Shown: positions 9,885 through 20,210, counted from the stretch's first letter. The stretch: DNA of 27,365 nucleotides from Emmonsiellopsis sp. PD_33 (GCA_032988165.1 JANTQF010000423.1:1-27365), one strand, 5' to 3'. Numbers and translations: made by a program. The notes: generated by a model not told the origin, from the sequence alone.

Positions 9885-10397
9885 CTATCCTTCCATCGGC
9901 AAAGAATCCCCCGCTCCCAAGGTCTGGTACTTATCATCTACCCACTGGACCAGGGCCAGGAGATGGCGAACAAAATTCCTGCGCCCTGCCTCAACGCTCA
10001 GATCCATCCAGCCTGTTGAGTTAATATATAGGTAGGTAGCCACATGAGAATTCCTCTCTCCCGGCGCCGTTGTCCTAAATCGAGAGATGAAGTCATCTGA
10101 CATGTTCAGGTGTATGAACTTGACAATGTGCCTATCTGCAACGATAGAGATGACACTAGAATCAATTTTGGCTTCGAGTAAAGGACGGGCCGTAACATTT
10201 TCAAAACAATATCACAGAGAACGGCATGGGAGGGAAGGGTGGTACACGTCATAGTAAAGTAGAGACACCTACTTCTCTGGGGATGCCAATATTGGTTCCC
10301 CGTCAGCCCCCCCGAATTCTTGCTGCGAGGGCTTCTCCTCAAAGCTTCCACGGATAGTCTCCTTGTGGGTATTTAGAAACCCAGAAATAATAGCCAT
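9885..10397 (-). CDS. Candidate small protein of unknown function
   Basis: Proposed as two exons, complement(join(9885..10155, 10273..10397)), 131 aa. Exon 1 starts MAIISGFLNTHKETIRGSFE and is hydrophilic. A 117-bp intron with donor gtaggt and acceptor ttctag restores frame into ENVISIVADRHIVKFIHLNM. The rest (DDFISRFRTTAPGERNSH, VATYLYINSTGWMDLSVEAG, RRNFVRHLLALVQWVDDKYQ) has strongly protein-like composition, with a likely C-terminal amphipathic helix. The in-frame TAG at the end of exon 1 lies inside the removed intron. I do not recognise the family. No signal peptide or membrane span is evident. A TATTTAT-like element lies about 40 bases upstream of the ATG. It could also be the remnant of a larger gene. 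Confidence 0.45.
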
Positions 10398-11124
10398 GGC
10401 CCATCATTTCTCATCTGGCCGCGGGCTGGTGGGCATAAATAATTCGAATAAGTTAGAGTCTGGGTATAGGAAGGATCTATTTCCTGCGAGTTAGCGTTCA
10501 GCCCCAATGTGTTTCGGAGGGTTCCCGGGGAGTGGTTGAGGAGGTAGTTATTGGACTTTGTATGAAACGCTAACTGGCTTAAAAGGTTAATCTCTCATAG
10601 ATCGATTTTACTGTAAATAGATACTGGGAGAAAAACTGGGAGGAAATGCAAGAGGATGAAATTATTTTGTGCATAATGTGGATGGATGTGTATTTCTGTT
10701 TTAACGCCTGTGAGCGGGATCCCGTTCGTGATCCCCAGGATATATTGGATGTATCCATGGGAGGGCTGTGGTGTATGAACTCCCCCCCCGCCAATATACC
10801 CCATGTACGAAGTATCAGGGGGTTCCCGAGATATACCTAGCAAGCTATCGATTCATACTCGGAACAATTACAAATCCACAATTAATGGCATGATCAACTG
10901 AAAGGTAAAAATCCAATAGATGATCCTTGGATGATAAATCCGATAATGTACGTTTATATACAAAAACACTCATGCGATGCACTGCTCTGGTATATCAATC
11001 GCAGAACAATAATGATGAAAACAAAACAAAATATAAAAATAAAAAACCCACATCAGCCGCAAAAGATGCATACAAATATCGAAAAAAAGATGGCATAGTA
11101 GTGGTATATCCATGTACATGTTTC
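10398..11124. other. Intergenic spacer, no supported gene
   Basis: This is AT-rich DNA between the start of the small candidate gene and the 3' end of the PPR gene. The short open frames on both strands mirror each other and show no protein-like features. The A-rich segment at about 11010-11100 probably belongs to the PPR gene's 3' untranslated region. Confidence 0.5.
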
Positions 11125-13362
11125 TCATCTCCGCCGTACATAATCGGCGGGAACAAGCTGCTCAAGAACCGATTGGACCGCAAGCATGTCCGCCTTCTTC
11201 TGGAACTCAGGTTTCCAGAGTCGATCGATCCGCGCCCACACATCGAGCACGGCATCGGGCCCCCCACAAGAATGGTGCGCGCGTAAGCAGGAAACTATTA
11301 TTTTCCGGCCTAGGTAGACACTATTCTCGTACCGCCAGTCATCGTCGGTCTCGTCTTCAGGCTGGCTATGGTCGTTGGGGTTGTCCATGTCGCTTTGTGA
11401 AGGCGAATTGACCTGATCTACAGGTCGTCCAGTCTCTTGCGTGCTTGTCTCCGATGTATTCTTTACTCCGTCATCAGGGCTAGTCTGATGCGAGTCGGGT
11501 TCGTGAGAATGCAGGTCAGATAGTGGGCTTTGCCAGACAAATTTCTCTTTTCGGCGTTTGATTGCCCGGTTGGAATCTAGCTGGGACTTCGCATGGTATA
11601 GATCTCGCAGGAAATTTTGCCACACACTATTGAGTCGTTTCAGCGTCCATGGACTATTTATCTTCGCCCCATGTGCGGCGAAACCGTGGAATAAAAATAT
11701 GTAGACCATTCCTTGTGGCGGGATAGAAAATGTGTTTTTCATATCTTCGAGGAGAGCCATCATGCGAGTGAGGTCGCCGGTAATGTGGGCATGGTGCCAT
11801 AGGAAAATGTAGAATGTTTTGGCGTCTGGCGTTAAGGGCATAGCCCTTTGTAATGTCTGGTGGTGATCTGGGAGTTTGTCGTGCAGGAAGGAAGTCATTC
11901 CGAGAACACGGCCGAGTCTCTTGGTAGCTTTTCGGTATGCGCCATAGTTGTCGGATGGCGATGGATAGGCTGAACCAACTGAGTCACTAGGTAGGTGTTT
12001 TGGCATCGCTAGATGCAAATCTTTCATCCGTTCGTACATTTGCTCTGCAACATGGAATTCCCCACACTTCATTAGCGAGCCCATGACACAATTCAACACT
12101 ACCGTGTCAACAACTTCGCCCGATTGGATAAATTCGTGATAGGCATGACGAACTCCCTCCGCATCCTGGCGGAGCCCATGGGAGTAAATGCGGGCTACTC
12201 TGCCAAATCGACTGAGCTCCAATCCACGAGATTCCATCTCCGCCACGATCTTATCTGCAACCTTCCACTGCCCTGCCTTGATGGCGATGTCATATAAAAT
12301 ATTGAAAGTCACGCTTGTGCTCTGTGTGGAACCTTCGTGCTCCATACGTCGCCATACACCAATCGATGATCTCAGATCTGACCGCTTCACCTTGGTGTAG
12401 GATTTGCCTGCTAAGTGAATTGCAGCTGTCCATAACGATGGTGATATGTAAAGTGAAGCGTTGACCATGTCATCGATCAGCGCCAGATACCGTTCCGTAT
12501 GAACAGGAAGTCTTCGAGGTGGGTTCGCGAAACGATGTAGTAAAAGCCCTCGGGAACGAGACGAGAGATATGCCACTCCTGGAGAAGGGAGATCTTTATA
12601 TGCCCTGAAAATCATTTGGTTGGAGCTGCATTCATCCTTCAACAACGCCACTAATTGTTCAACACCATGTACCTCAAGCACGTCCGACGTACGCGGCCCC
12701 TTTTCCTTCCTCCTCGGAGTACCTATTACTCGGTCTGGGTTGGATAAAACAACCTGTAGGCATTTCATTCCCTCCTTTTCTCCTAAAATATCAATGTATA
12801 ATTTGAATAAATGTTTCGTGTTTTCGAGTTTCGAAGTGGTGGCCTGTTTAAAGGCGTCGTAGTCGATGGAGAAATCTGGAGGGAAAGTTCTTTCCGGCAG
12901 GGGGGAATTTGGGTCCCGATCCTCCATTGTAAATGATTTCTGGGACGGTCGTCTCGAGCGCCCTGCTACGGGCTCCCCTTCCCGTCGCGTATCCAATGTT
13001 GCCCTCTGGTTGACACTGTTCTCGGTCGTTTCCTGCGCTTGTATTTGTATGGCTTCTTTTGGTGTGTGTTGTATAGTAACTTGAGAGGACGTGTGTCTCG
13101 ACAGTCTCGATAATCTTTTCCTCCGGGGGGAGTGTTCCCTGCACAATCCGGCCATGACGAGGGAATTGGTGAAAATGTCGCTAATGGGAGAGGATGGAGT
13201 AGTTGTGGAAGAAGAGGGCTGCATGGCTCGGCGGAAGGATGAGGACGAACGCGACTGGAAAGCCCGCATTGGCCCGGGGGGACGGGACTGAGAGTGAGAA
13301 CGGCCGGCTCGCGAGACAAGCCGGGCACCCGCCGTCCTTTCCAAGCTACTGAAGAAAGGCAT
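11125..13362 (-). CDS. Pentatricopeptide-repeat protein, probably mitochondrial
   Basis: A single uninterrupted exon of 745 aa. The N-terminus (MPFFSSLERTAGARLVSRAG, followed by Ser/Arg-rich sequence) is basic, lacks acidic residues for a long stretch and resembles a mitochondrial presequence. Helical-hairpin repeats of PPR type are visible at about residues 345-450, for example VTFNILYDIAIKAGQWKVAD and LNCVMGSLMKCGEFHVAEQM, each followed by an EM or ERM close. Weaker ones follow at about 545-610 (FYIFLWHHAHITGDLTRMMA). A disordered acidic insert (about 650-690) precedes a final helical block containing SVYLGRKIIVSCLRAHHSCG. Fungal PPR proteins bind organellar RNA for processing, stability or translation; the specific target cannot be read from the sequence. 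It is transcribed divergently from RSM25, which supports a mitochondrial role. Confidence 0.85.
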   Translation of the reverse strand: MPFFSSLERTAGARLVSRAGRSHSQSRPPGPMRAFQSRSSSSFRRAMQPSSSTTTPSSPISDIFTNSLVMAGLCREHSPRRKRLSRLSRHTSSQVTIQHTPKEAIQIQAQETTENSVNQRATLDTRREGEPVAGRSRRPSQKSFTMEDRDPNSPLPERTFPPDFSIDYDAFKQATTSKLENTKHLFKLYIDILGEKEGMKCLQVVLSNPDRVIGTPRRKEKGPRTSDVLEVHGVEQLVALLKDECSSNQMIFRAYKDLPSPGVAYLSSRSRGLLLHRFANPPRRLPVHTERYLALIDDMVNASLYISPSLWTAAIHLAGKSYTKVKRSDLRSSIGVWRRMEHEGSTQSTSVTFNILYDIAIKAGQWKVADKIVAEMESRGLELSRFGRVARIYSHGLRQDAEGVRHAYHEFIQSGEVVDTVVLNCVMGSLMKCGEFHVAEQMYERMKDLHLAMPKHLPSDSVGSAYPSPSDNYGAYRKATKRLGRVLGMTSFLHDKLPDHHQTLQRAMPLTPDAKTFYIFLWHHAHITGDLTRMMALLEDMKNTFSIPPQGMVYIFLFHGFAAHGAKINSPWTLKRLNSVWQNFLRDLYHAKSQLDSNRAIKRRKEKFVWQSPLSDLHSHEPDSHQTSPDDGVKNTSETSTQETGRPVDQVNSPSQSDMDNPNDHSQPEDETDDDWRYENSVYLGRKIIVSCLRAHHSCGGPDAVLDVWARIDRLWKPEFQKKADMLAVQSVLEQLVPADYVRRR

Positions 13363-13896
13363 GAGAGACTTGACATCGTGTCATTGGATCAGTGGAGCAT
13401 GTCCAGCTCCGGATGGTTTGACGCGGTGGAAGAACGGCTGGGGGTGGTGGCCGGATGGAACGGGAGCGGTGGAGGAGCGAGGCCAACATGTACAGCAGCC
13501 CGGGACGGCAATGGGCGCGCGTGGATTGACGTCGCGGGGACTGGTTGTTGGCGAATTGGTTGGTTTGAGAGCTCTCGTCGAGAAAAATTCTGGTGATGAT
13601 GGTTCGCTGTTTGTGATTGGCTCGGCCGACGCCAAGACCTCCAACCCATTTTCAATTTCTCAGAACCCGCTTCGACCTCACCTCCGAGCATTGTCGCCGC
13701 CATCACCACCATCCACCGCGCTCCAGACGGCCCTGTTCTCTCTTTGTTTCTGCTTGTCGACTCCTCCGTTGCGGGTGCCCCCCGGCCGACCACTTCAGAG
13801 CGCAATTGGGGCCTCGATTACCCACAGCCCACGCCCAACACCTCCCGCGGGCAACCGCAAAAAAAGTCCCTGGTGCGGTGCTATTCACATTGCGCA
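13363..13896. promoter_or_regulatory. Divergent promoter of the PPR gene and RSM25
   Basis: A 534-bp region drives two nuclear genes for mitochondrial proteins. It contains TGATTGG (CCAATCA on the minus strand) at 13614-13620, the form typical of CCAAT-box sites bound by the HAP complex, plus further ATTGG near 13554. TGACGTCG, one base from a CRE, lies at about 13527-13534. A pyrimidine-rich stretch precedes RSM25. Long open frames through this GC-rich DNA on both strands look fortuitous. Confidence 0.5.
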
Positions 13897-14772
13897 ATGG
13901 GGAAGTATAATTTCTCTGCCCTCCGCGTGCGGCAGGTAGCTCTGGCTACTAAAGAGAACCGTGGCCGCGTTCAATGTGGCTCCTGGGCCAACATCATTGG
14001 CGACATCCCGCCAGCTTCTGTCCTCGTCCGCAACCAAGCCCAATCGCACCCTGTCATCCAACAACGAGTTAAAACCATTCCCGGCAAATCGACACCGCAA
14101 GTCGTGTTTGAAACGCGCCCCAGCCGCAAGATATCGTCGAAGAAGCCCAGTCGCATGTTCCAGCCGAGAGAGATACGATATGAGGAAGACCAGCTGCGAA
14201 AGGAATTCTTTAGTGATCATCCATGGGAGCTTGCCCGGCCACGGGTGGTTCTAGAGAACGACGGAAACGACCACCGACATTACAATTGGGCGCAAATACA
14301 ACAACCCGGGAAAGCCCTGGATGGAGAAAGGTTGGACAACCCATACACCCCTCAGGCTGCATGTAGGCCTCGTCGATTCTTGGAATGAGATAGGCTAACC
14401 CCTCCAATCTATGTGATTGATTCTATTTGAAGCGTTGTTCAGAGACAGTTATACCTCCTCAATACCGTACCGGATATAACTAAGGGCGAAGCATATGATA
14501 TTGCCCGCCGGGAATTCTACCACCTCCGCTTACAGCAGGATATCGAACGAAGAGTTGCGCGGGAGGAGGCCCTCGCGACTGGTGCATATTTCGGACCGGA
14601 TATGCACACGGTGGGCATGGAAATGGAAGACCAAGAGTATGAAAGATGGAAGGTCTGGGCCGATGCCCAAAACCAGAAGATGGAACAGTCCCTGGCTGCT
14701 TTCTCTGGTGCTATTGAGATGAATCCTGAAGAGGAGTCCGGCGCAGATGAGACGGAGAAGTTGTCACTCTGA
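13897..14772 (+). CDS. RSM25: Mitochondrial small-subunit ribosomal protein mS23 (RSM25)
   Basis: Two exons, join(13897..14330, 14433..14772), 257 aa. The protein is a component of the small mitoribosomal subunit. The start MGKYNFSALRVRQVALATKE is characteristic of the fungal Rsm25/mS23 family, and the conserved core includes IGDIPPASVLVRNQAQSHP, the stretch from KSTPQVVFETRPSR to SRMFQPREIRYEEDQLRKEF, and HYNWAQIQQPGKALDGE. The 102-bp intron splits a Ser codon and continues SVVQRQLYLLNTVPDITKGE, then AYDIARREFYHLRLQQDIE, as the family expects. Its donor (gttgga) is weak, but a CTAAC branch point is present at about 14394 and the acceptor is gaag. The C-terminus is Glu-rich. No cleavable presequence is evident, which is usual for this family. 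Confidence 0.9.
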
Positions 14773-15159
14773 TTTCGTTGACTGTGGGTGGTCCTGGCGT
14801 GGTTGTGTTATTAGACATTGAGTGAGTTCTCAACACTGTATAGTATGAAACAAATTTGTTATAGTTAACGGCGCATTTATTCTGGAATGCATTTTTGGCT
14901 GCGATAATCCATTACCGTTCCGCAACAATTGAGTGTTGGAAGCCTGTGTGAGAAGAAATGTTGACATAGTTGTATTCGAGAGTACTTTCAAAGTGCTCTG
15001 TACCTTCATTCATAGAGTCAAATGTTGTTGATTCAGGGCGTGCAAGGGTAAAACTTCCCAAGCTTGAGTTTCTTCATCTTTACTTTCCCTTTCCAGTCTC
15101 TTTTTCCTCTGCTTAAACTAACCTTCATTGTCACTGGTCGCTCATTTCTCTGCTTCTGA
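14773..15159. other. Intergenic spacer downstream of RSM25
   Basis: This is the likely RSM25 3' untranslated region followed by a pyrimidine-rich stretch from about 15060 that resembles a fungal transcription-start region for something downstream. I see no gene in it. Confidence 0.5.
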
Positions 15160-15591
15160 AGCAGTTCTGAAATCTTCATTCAAAGAGCCGCACCCTCCTT
15201 TCCCTCCTCACCGCAAATCTATCTTCCTTGCCAACCCGAACCGTTTATTCCCATCCCCCCCCCCATTCTTGGACATTATACCAGGCTTCCAAGTTTACTC
15301 TGTCCGCCTTGCGGAACTTACTCGAGGACTGGAGCAGGCGGCTCTGCAACTACTCTCTTTAATGCATTGGTGCAAACTACAGAAGCGGACAAGCTGAATT
15401 CTTCCGATCCTTCCGCACTGGACGACGAAGAAACCTCTGGGTCTCCAACATATATCAACCTATGCAACGTAGTATACGACGCCAACAAAGAGATCAACCC
15501 ATTTGTTCGTACTCACGGAATTTCGTTTGCAGCTCAGGACGATAAAGATGGGATTCGGAATGGCGAACTCGATCGGGATTTCCCCTTGTAG
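15160..15591 (+). other. Open frame with protein-like sequence but no ATG
   Basis: One plus-strand frame stays open from 15160 to the TAG at 15589-15591. Its second half is protein-like: TGAGGSATTLFNALVQTTEA, DKLNSSDPSALDDEETSGSP, TYINLCNVVYDANKEINPFV. It has no in-frame ATG, so it would need an upstream exon. No strong acceptor-donor pair links it to a start. It could be an exon of a missed gene, a decayed gene or chance. I cannot assign a family. Confidence 0.2.
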
Positions 15592-15607
15592 ACTGAGACC
15601 AAATTAG

Positions 15608-15678
15608 GTATGTTCGCGTGCTAGGGAGCGGCTCCCAAACCACATCCAAGGATGAACTTCTTCTCATGTCGCGGACAG
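15608..15678 (+). other. Probable intron in a 5' untranslated region
   Basis: A consensus donor gtatgt at 15608 and acceptor ggacag ending at 15678 bound a 71-bp stretch. Stops are present in all three frames just before the donor, so if it is spliced it is most likely untranslated leader of the candidate transcript that continues to 16306. Confidence 0.3.
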
Positions 15679-15727
15679 ATTCGATCTGACAAAACTTTTC
15701 CGCGCTCCCAACACTCGCTCGGCCACA

Positions 15728-15868
15728 ATGAAGCCCCAATTGTCCCTCGTTATTCTCCCACTTACTCTTCTAGCCTCCTCCGTCGTTCCGAGGAAAGTGG
15801 GAAAGATTACGACAACCAGATCCGGGTGCCGCGCTCGGTTTTCGCGGGAGTATTGGGCGATCGTATGA
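15728..15868 (+). CDS. Short ORF with signal-peptide-like N-terminus
   Basis: ATG at 15728 (ccacaATGA) opens a 46-codon frame beginning MKPQLSLVILPLTLLASSVV, which has the Lys, hydrophobic-core and small-residue pattern of a secretory signal peptide. It is followed by a basic tail to a TGA at 15866-15868. It may be the first exon of the next entry, through a weak intron (donor gtggga after AGG AAA, acceptor ctctag at 15881) that would join PRK to MKAQ in frame. That junction is uncertain. Confidence 0.25.
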   Translation: MKPQLSLVILPLTLLASSVVPRKVGKITTTRSGCRARFSREYWAIV

Positions 15869-15881
15869 CAACGTTCTCTAG

Positions 15882-16306
15882 ATGAAAGCGCAACTTTACG
15901 CTGATTCTTTCCCGGGGCCTGACAATGTCGGTCCAAATGTCGTCGTCCATGGCGCACCTTCTCAAGGATGGGCTTATTCGAAACCAAGAGACTACCTTGC
16001 TATAGCGCTGTTATCATCATCGTGGGATCAGGCGAGAATATTTCAAGCTATCGATACTCTCCTTGTCCGTAAGCATCCCATTTCCTGCCGTCTTGACTTT
16101 CTTGGTTCTAACATCGGTCTTTAGTGAAAGCTGGTGTCCAGGTACCGGAAGTCATCAGGCACCGCGATGAATTATACAGCACAGAGATCATTGTCTCCGA
16201 AGAAAGGTACCAGTCGAGCTCTGGAGAATTAAATGCCTGCTCATTGGGTTTCTTGTGGCGCTGTGGAGAGTCCCGTATATCAATAATCATTCTATCCCCG
16301 GCATAA
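15882..16306 (+). CDS. Candidate small spliced gene of unknown function
   Basis: Proposed join(15882..16068, 16125..16306), 122 aa if translated from ATG 15882. The 56-bp intron is of textbook fungal form: donor gtaagc, branch point TTCTAAC at about 16106, acceptor tttag. The sequence on both sides is protein-like: GPNVVVHGAPSQGWAYSKPR, DYLAIALLSSSWDQARIFQA before it and LKAGVQVPEVIRHRDELYST, EIIVSEERYQ after it. The tail looks less conserved. ATG 15882 directly follows a ctctag acceptor-like sequence, so the true start may lie in an upstream exon such as the signal-peptide ORF at 15728. I cannot name a family. A decayed gene is an alternative. Confidence 0.35.
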
Positions 16307-17063
16307 GAGTGGTTCAAAAGTACCAAGTACTTTTCGGCGTGTAGTTATTGTAGCCAGGAACACACAGCGATTGATTTTTTGATGGTAGAACGGCCCTAAT
16401 CGCTGCGATACGAGTACGGAATACATCGTTAAGCGGGCAATAATGCCCTGAATCCCCCTATTTACTAGTATTCCTTTTCTCCTTTCAGCCCTATGTAAGC
16501 GGCGCCCCTGTCACGTGATATCGTTTCAGCCACCTCCAACTCGAACTTCACGCGCCGAGGCAGCTCATCATCAACACCTCATCCGCCCGCAACATTCGTT
16601 TTCTGGCTCTATACCCGGAACTGTGAGCAGTACAAGCTGCTCTGCGCCCCGCAAGCGTTTGGATGGCATCGATGCCCGTTTACAGGGGCTAGTCATCAAC
16701 TCCAACCCTTGGCTGTCTCAGATTGGCGCACGTCTCGTTTGCCCTGTCCGCTGGCAACGTCCCTTGCTTGTCTGGCACCAATCCTCCGTCTTGGGCTTTT
16801 TGACTGGCTTGTCGCCCTTCACTGGGATATTAGCCGGCAGATTCTGACGACGCCCGAATATTCCATCCCTTCTCGCCCATTTCAATACCAACAGCGCCGC
16901 CGGTGTCAATTTGTCGTTGATGGACCCGCGACTACGACCGTCTCTAGTATGCCGCTTCTCAGTCCCCATTCCTAGCCTTTGAAGGACCCCGGCGCCCGCG
17001 AAGCCCTATTACGAACCTCTTCCGTCCTTTGGACCCGTCTCCTCCGTCGAGCGTTGAGTTGCG
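16307..17063 (+). promoter_or_regulatory. SOG2 promoter and long leader
   Basis: This is 757 bp without a supported gene. TCACGTGA lies at 16511-16518. DNA from about 16530 to 17060 is pyrimidine-rich and GC-richer than typical spacer, which suggests transcribed leader. Two short upstream ORFs with ATG are present at 16663-16692 (9 codons plus stop) and 16920-16982 (20 codons plus stop). Longer frames through here begin only at non-ATG codons. Confidence 0.45.
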
Positions 17064-20000
17064 ATGCTCACCACCATGAGCCGCACGGAGGATACCATAC
17101 GGCCACTTCGAACATACCGTGGTGACACAAACGAGGACACGAGAGATACGGTCTATCCCCCTGTTTCCGTCGCTCCTAATGTCGCCTCCGCGCGCACAGA
17201 GATCCCACCACAACCGAGCAGAACCACAAAGCTGCTCAGCCAGGAGGAGACACTTGAGCTCACGAAGCGCGCCGTTGAGAACGGGATACAGGAAACTAGA
17301 CGTTCGTTGGCTGGAAGTGAGGCCGTCGATGATGTCGTCAGGCCGAAGCTAACGATTGATCTTGGACATTCCAATATTGGGTGGGTTCCTGAGGCCGTGG
17401 TGGATATCATCAGAGACGAGGTTGCAAGGTCAGATAGATAATCCTCATCCTTCATTATCAATGTTCGGGCAAATATTCGCTGTTCATTTGTGTTACAAAT
17501 CTTACTAATTTCAAACAGGTTGTCCCTCTCCAATAACCATATCGACCATATCCCTCATCGGTTTTCGGAATGTATCCACCTCCGTTACCTCAACATCCGC
17601 GCAAACAACTTTACCGAATTTCCCAAGGGTGTACGTCTCCTATCCTTGTTTTTGTACGCAGACGCTCATAGCTAGCAGGTATTCAGCCTCAATTTCCTCG
17701 AAATCCTCGACCTCAGCCGGAACAAGATCAAAGTAATACCAGAGGAAATCCGGAATCTCAATTCTTTGCGAGTACTCTCAATAATGCAAAATCTCCTTGA
17801 TGACCTACCGGGCGAATTGTCGGATATGAGCAAATTACAGGTTTTGAAAGTCTCAGGAAACTCGCTAAAATATCCCTTAAAACGGGTTCTCGAGCTCAAG
17901 GAAGCTGACATCTCTGCGTCAGAACTTACTGACAATGAGAAAGAAGCTGCCATTACAGCGGAACTAAAGAAATTCTTGAAAAATCGACAACCCCCGCCAC
18001 AGTTCGATACCGACACAGGGAGTGAGACGAGGTATGAGCTATATCCTAGCACCGCACCACTCCATCCTAATAACGTAAACAGCGAAACGACCCTGATCGA
18101 TACTCCAAAACCCTTGAAACGTGGCAACCGGTTCCCAGTAATTCCAAGGCCTAATGGGACCGAATCCGCACATAATTCGAGATCTCCCTCATTATCACGA
18201 CCACCCCCGATTCCCACTCGGTCTCATCACAGAATTGCCTCGGGTCAAAGTTCCGGCTTGCAAAACGGCCTGATCCCACGCTCGGGACTCGCGCCCATTT
18301 TGAGCGGTAGCGAAAGAAATCGAAGCAACAGTGAAGGGGTGATCCAAGCCTCTGCCTCCTCCCGCAATAAACGCATGGGTTTAATCAGTAGGAAGAATAC
18401 CGATCTTGGAAAGCTAGAAGAAGTCCGACCATATCGCAATAGCCATTTACGTGGGCTTAGTCATGGATCCATTCTCCGATCCAAATCTGGCGGTGTCACG
18501 GCGGGTGGCAGCAGTTCCTCAAGTCCAAGCAGTCCTAGAGAAAGAAGAAGACTCAGAGATGGGTTTGTTCGACGTATGTCGAGCCTTCCGGAACATAAGA
18601 TCAATGTCAAAACGCGGGAACCGATCATTGAGGTTGCGAAAGGCATACTCTATGCTCTTCATCAAATCCACCCTCATGTTTCCTTGTTGATCAACGTGCT
18701 CAGGGGTGAAGACTCCAGAAGCAATAGCCTGGAGATCGTTTTTTACAATGCCACCACACATTTGGAGCAGCTCAATGATGCACTTGAAACCACGGAACAC
18801 GCCGAACTACAAGATGCGGAAGTGGCAAGAAGGATACGTGAAGTTATTAAACGCGAGTGCGAGACATGTATCATGGCGTACATACATGTTGGGACCCAAC
18901 TTCGGCTCAGCGTCGGCAGGGTTGTTTCCCTTGGTGATCCCAAGTATCTCCGGTCACTTTTGCTAATGATTTTTGGGAGCCTTACTGAACTTCGTAATGC
19001 CTGCTCTAACCTCACGGTTGACTTCCAGCCTCAGCAGCCGAATCTTCCGGCGAAAAGGGGACAACAGCACTCGGAAATTGTGAAAGAAAGCGCACCTATC
19101 AATGCAATGGAGCCAACTGTGACACCCACAAGAGAGCGTTTCCAGCCGGGCAGGAGATTACGTAGTGATACCGCCATTCCGCTCCCCAACACCACTCCTA
19201 GCTCTAGCTACCAACCGCACCCTGTCAACCCCACCTCCGCCCCGTTTAATCTGCCCTACGCTATTCCCTCCGTGCCAATGTCGCCGCTCAACTATGGCGG
19301 TCGAAGCCGATCGAGCAGCAGATCCAATACCCTTTTAGCTTCTAGTTCGTCATCACTAGCGAACACGCCACGATCTGGCGAAACGTTTGGCACGATCAAC
19401 ACGTCTGTTTCCAGCCGCATCAATCCGTTAACAGGCTTAGACGAGGCGGAAGAAGAGCGAATATTCGAACGAATATTCCTTCAGCTTACCTCGGCGTATA
19501 CCGCAGCACTCCAAGCCCTCCCTAATATTGCCCGGCACTTTACGCAGTACCTCGAAATAGCAGAGGAGAACGGGGCTCCTGAGGAATTGCGAATCCTCTG
19601 GAGTAAGCTCATCTACCGCTGCCGCATCAGTAATGACGTCTCCGAAGCACTCCATAATCGACTCTCCAATATGAAACTGAAAGAACCAGGTGGCGGAATC
19701 CGTAACCAGCGCGAGTTTTGGCAACTTTGCAAAACCTTCATCCAGTCCTTCATCGAACTTGTAACAGACATGCGGGAAGCCAGAAACCTCCGTCTTCTGA
19801 ACCCAGAAATAGTCGCTCCACTTCGTCCCGTTCAAAAAGCTAGCAGAGAGGCTGGCCGGTTGATTGACTCTTCTCCATGGTCCTACCTTGCTGAACTAAA
19901 CACATCAAACCCTGCCGGAACATATCCACCTCAAATCCATCCCCAACATTACACACACTCCTCAACATCGACAATGCTGAGTTCGGCATCAACGCTAATC

Positions 20001-20210
20001 AACGGCTCCTCGCCACAGTCCGTGCCCCTACCTGCGACACCATTAAGTGCAGCGCTCGGCCCAGCTGCCCAGGCCACTATTGCACAAGCAGCGGTCCCAT
20101 CAACGCCCGCGAGTGCGTATAGTGATCGATTCTTCGCTGGTGATGTGTTCCAGCGGGCAGACTCGTTGCTTAATACGGCGAATCCGGCTCCGATATTTAC
20201 TCGTCGATAG
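17064..20210 (+). CDS. SOG2: SOG2-like leucine-rich-repeat protein of the RAM signalling network
   Basis: Three exons, join(17064..17428, 17519..17630, 17679..20210), 1002 aa. Sog2 proteins work with the NDR kinase Cbk1/COT1, Mob2, Hym1, Kic1 and Tao3 in the RAM/MOR pathway for polarised growth and septation. Leucine-rich repeats fill about residues 100-230: LSLSNNHIDHIPHRF, LRYLNIRANNFTEFP, LEILDLSRNKIKVIPEEI, LRVLSIMQNLLDDLP, LQVLKVSGNSL. A Ser/Pro/Arg-rich disordered linker follows. Helical SOG2-domain blocks lie at about 475-590 (AKGILYALHQIHPHVSLLIN, VFYNATTHLEQLNDALE) and 745-890 (ERIFERIFLQLTSAYTAALQ, REFWQLCKTFIQSFIELVTD). Introns of 90 and 48 bp interrupt the LRR region and restore repeat continuity. 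The second Met (codon 5, caccATGAG) has the better initiation context, and the leader has upstream ORFs. Confidence 0.9.

Noticed and set aside
13361..13939. 192-codon plus-strand frame upstream of RSM25
   Set aside because: It lies in the divergent promoter, runs into RSM25 in another frame and has Pro/Ser/His-rich promoter-like composition.
16515..16975. Two overlapping open frames upstream of SOG2
   Set aside because: The longest begins at GTG and neither has coherent protein-like content; they fit leader sequence better.
17672..18217. 181-codon minus-strand frame
   Set aside because: It is antisense to the SOG2 leucine-rich-repeat exon, with reading imposed by SOG2 codon use.
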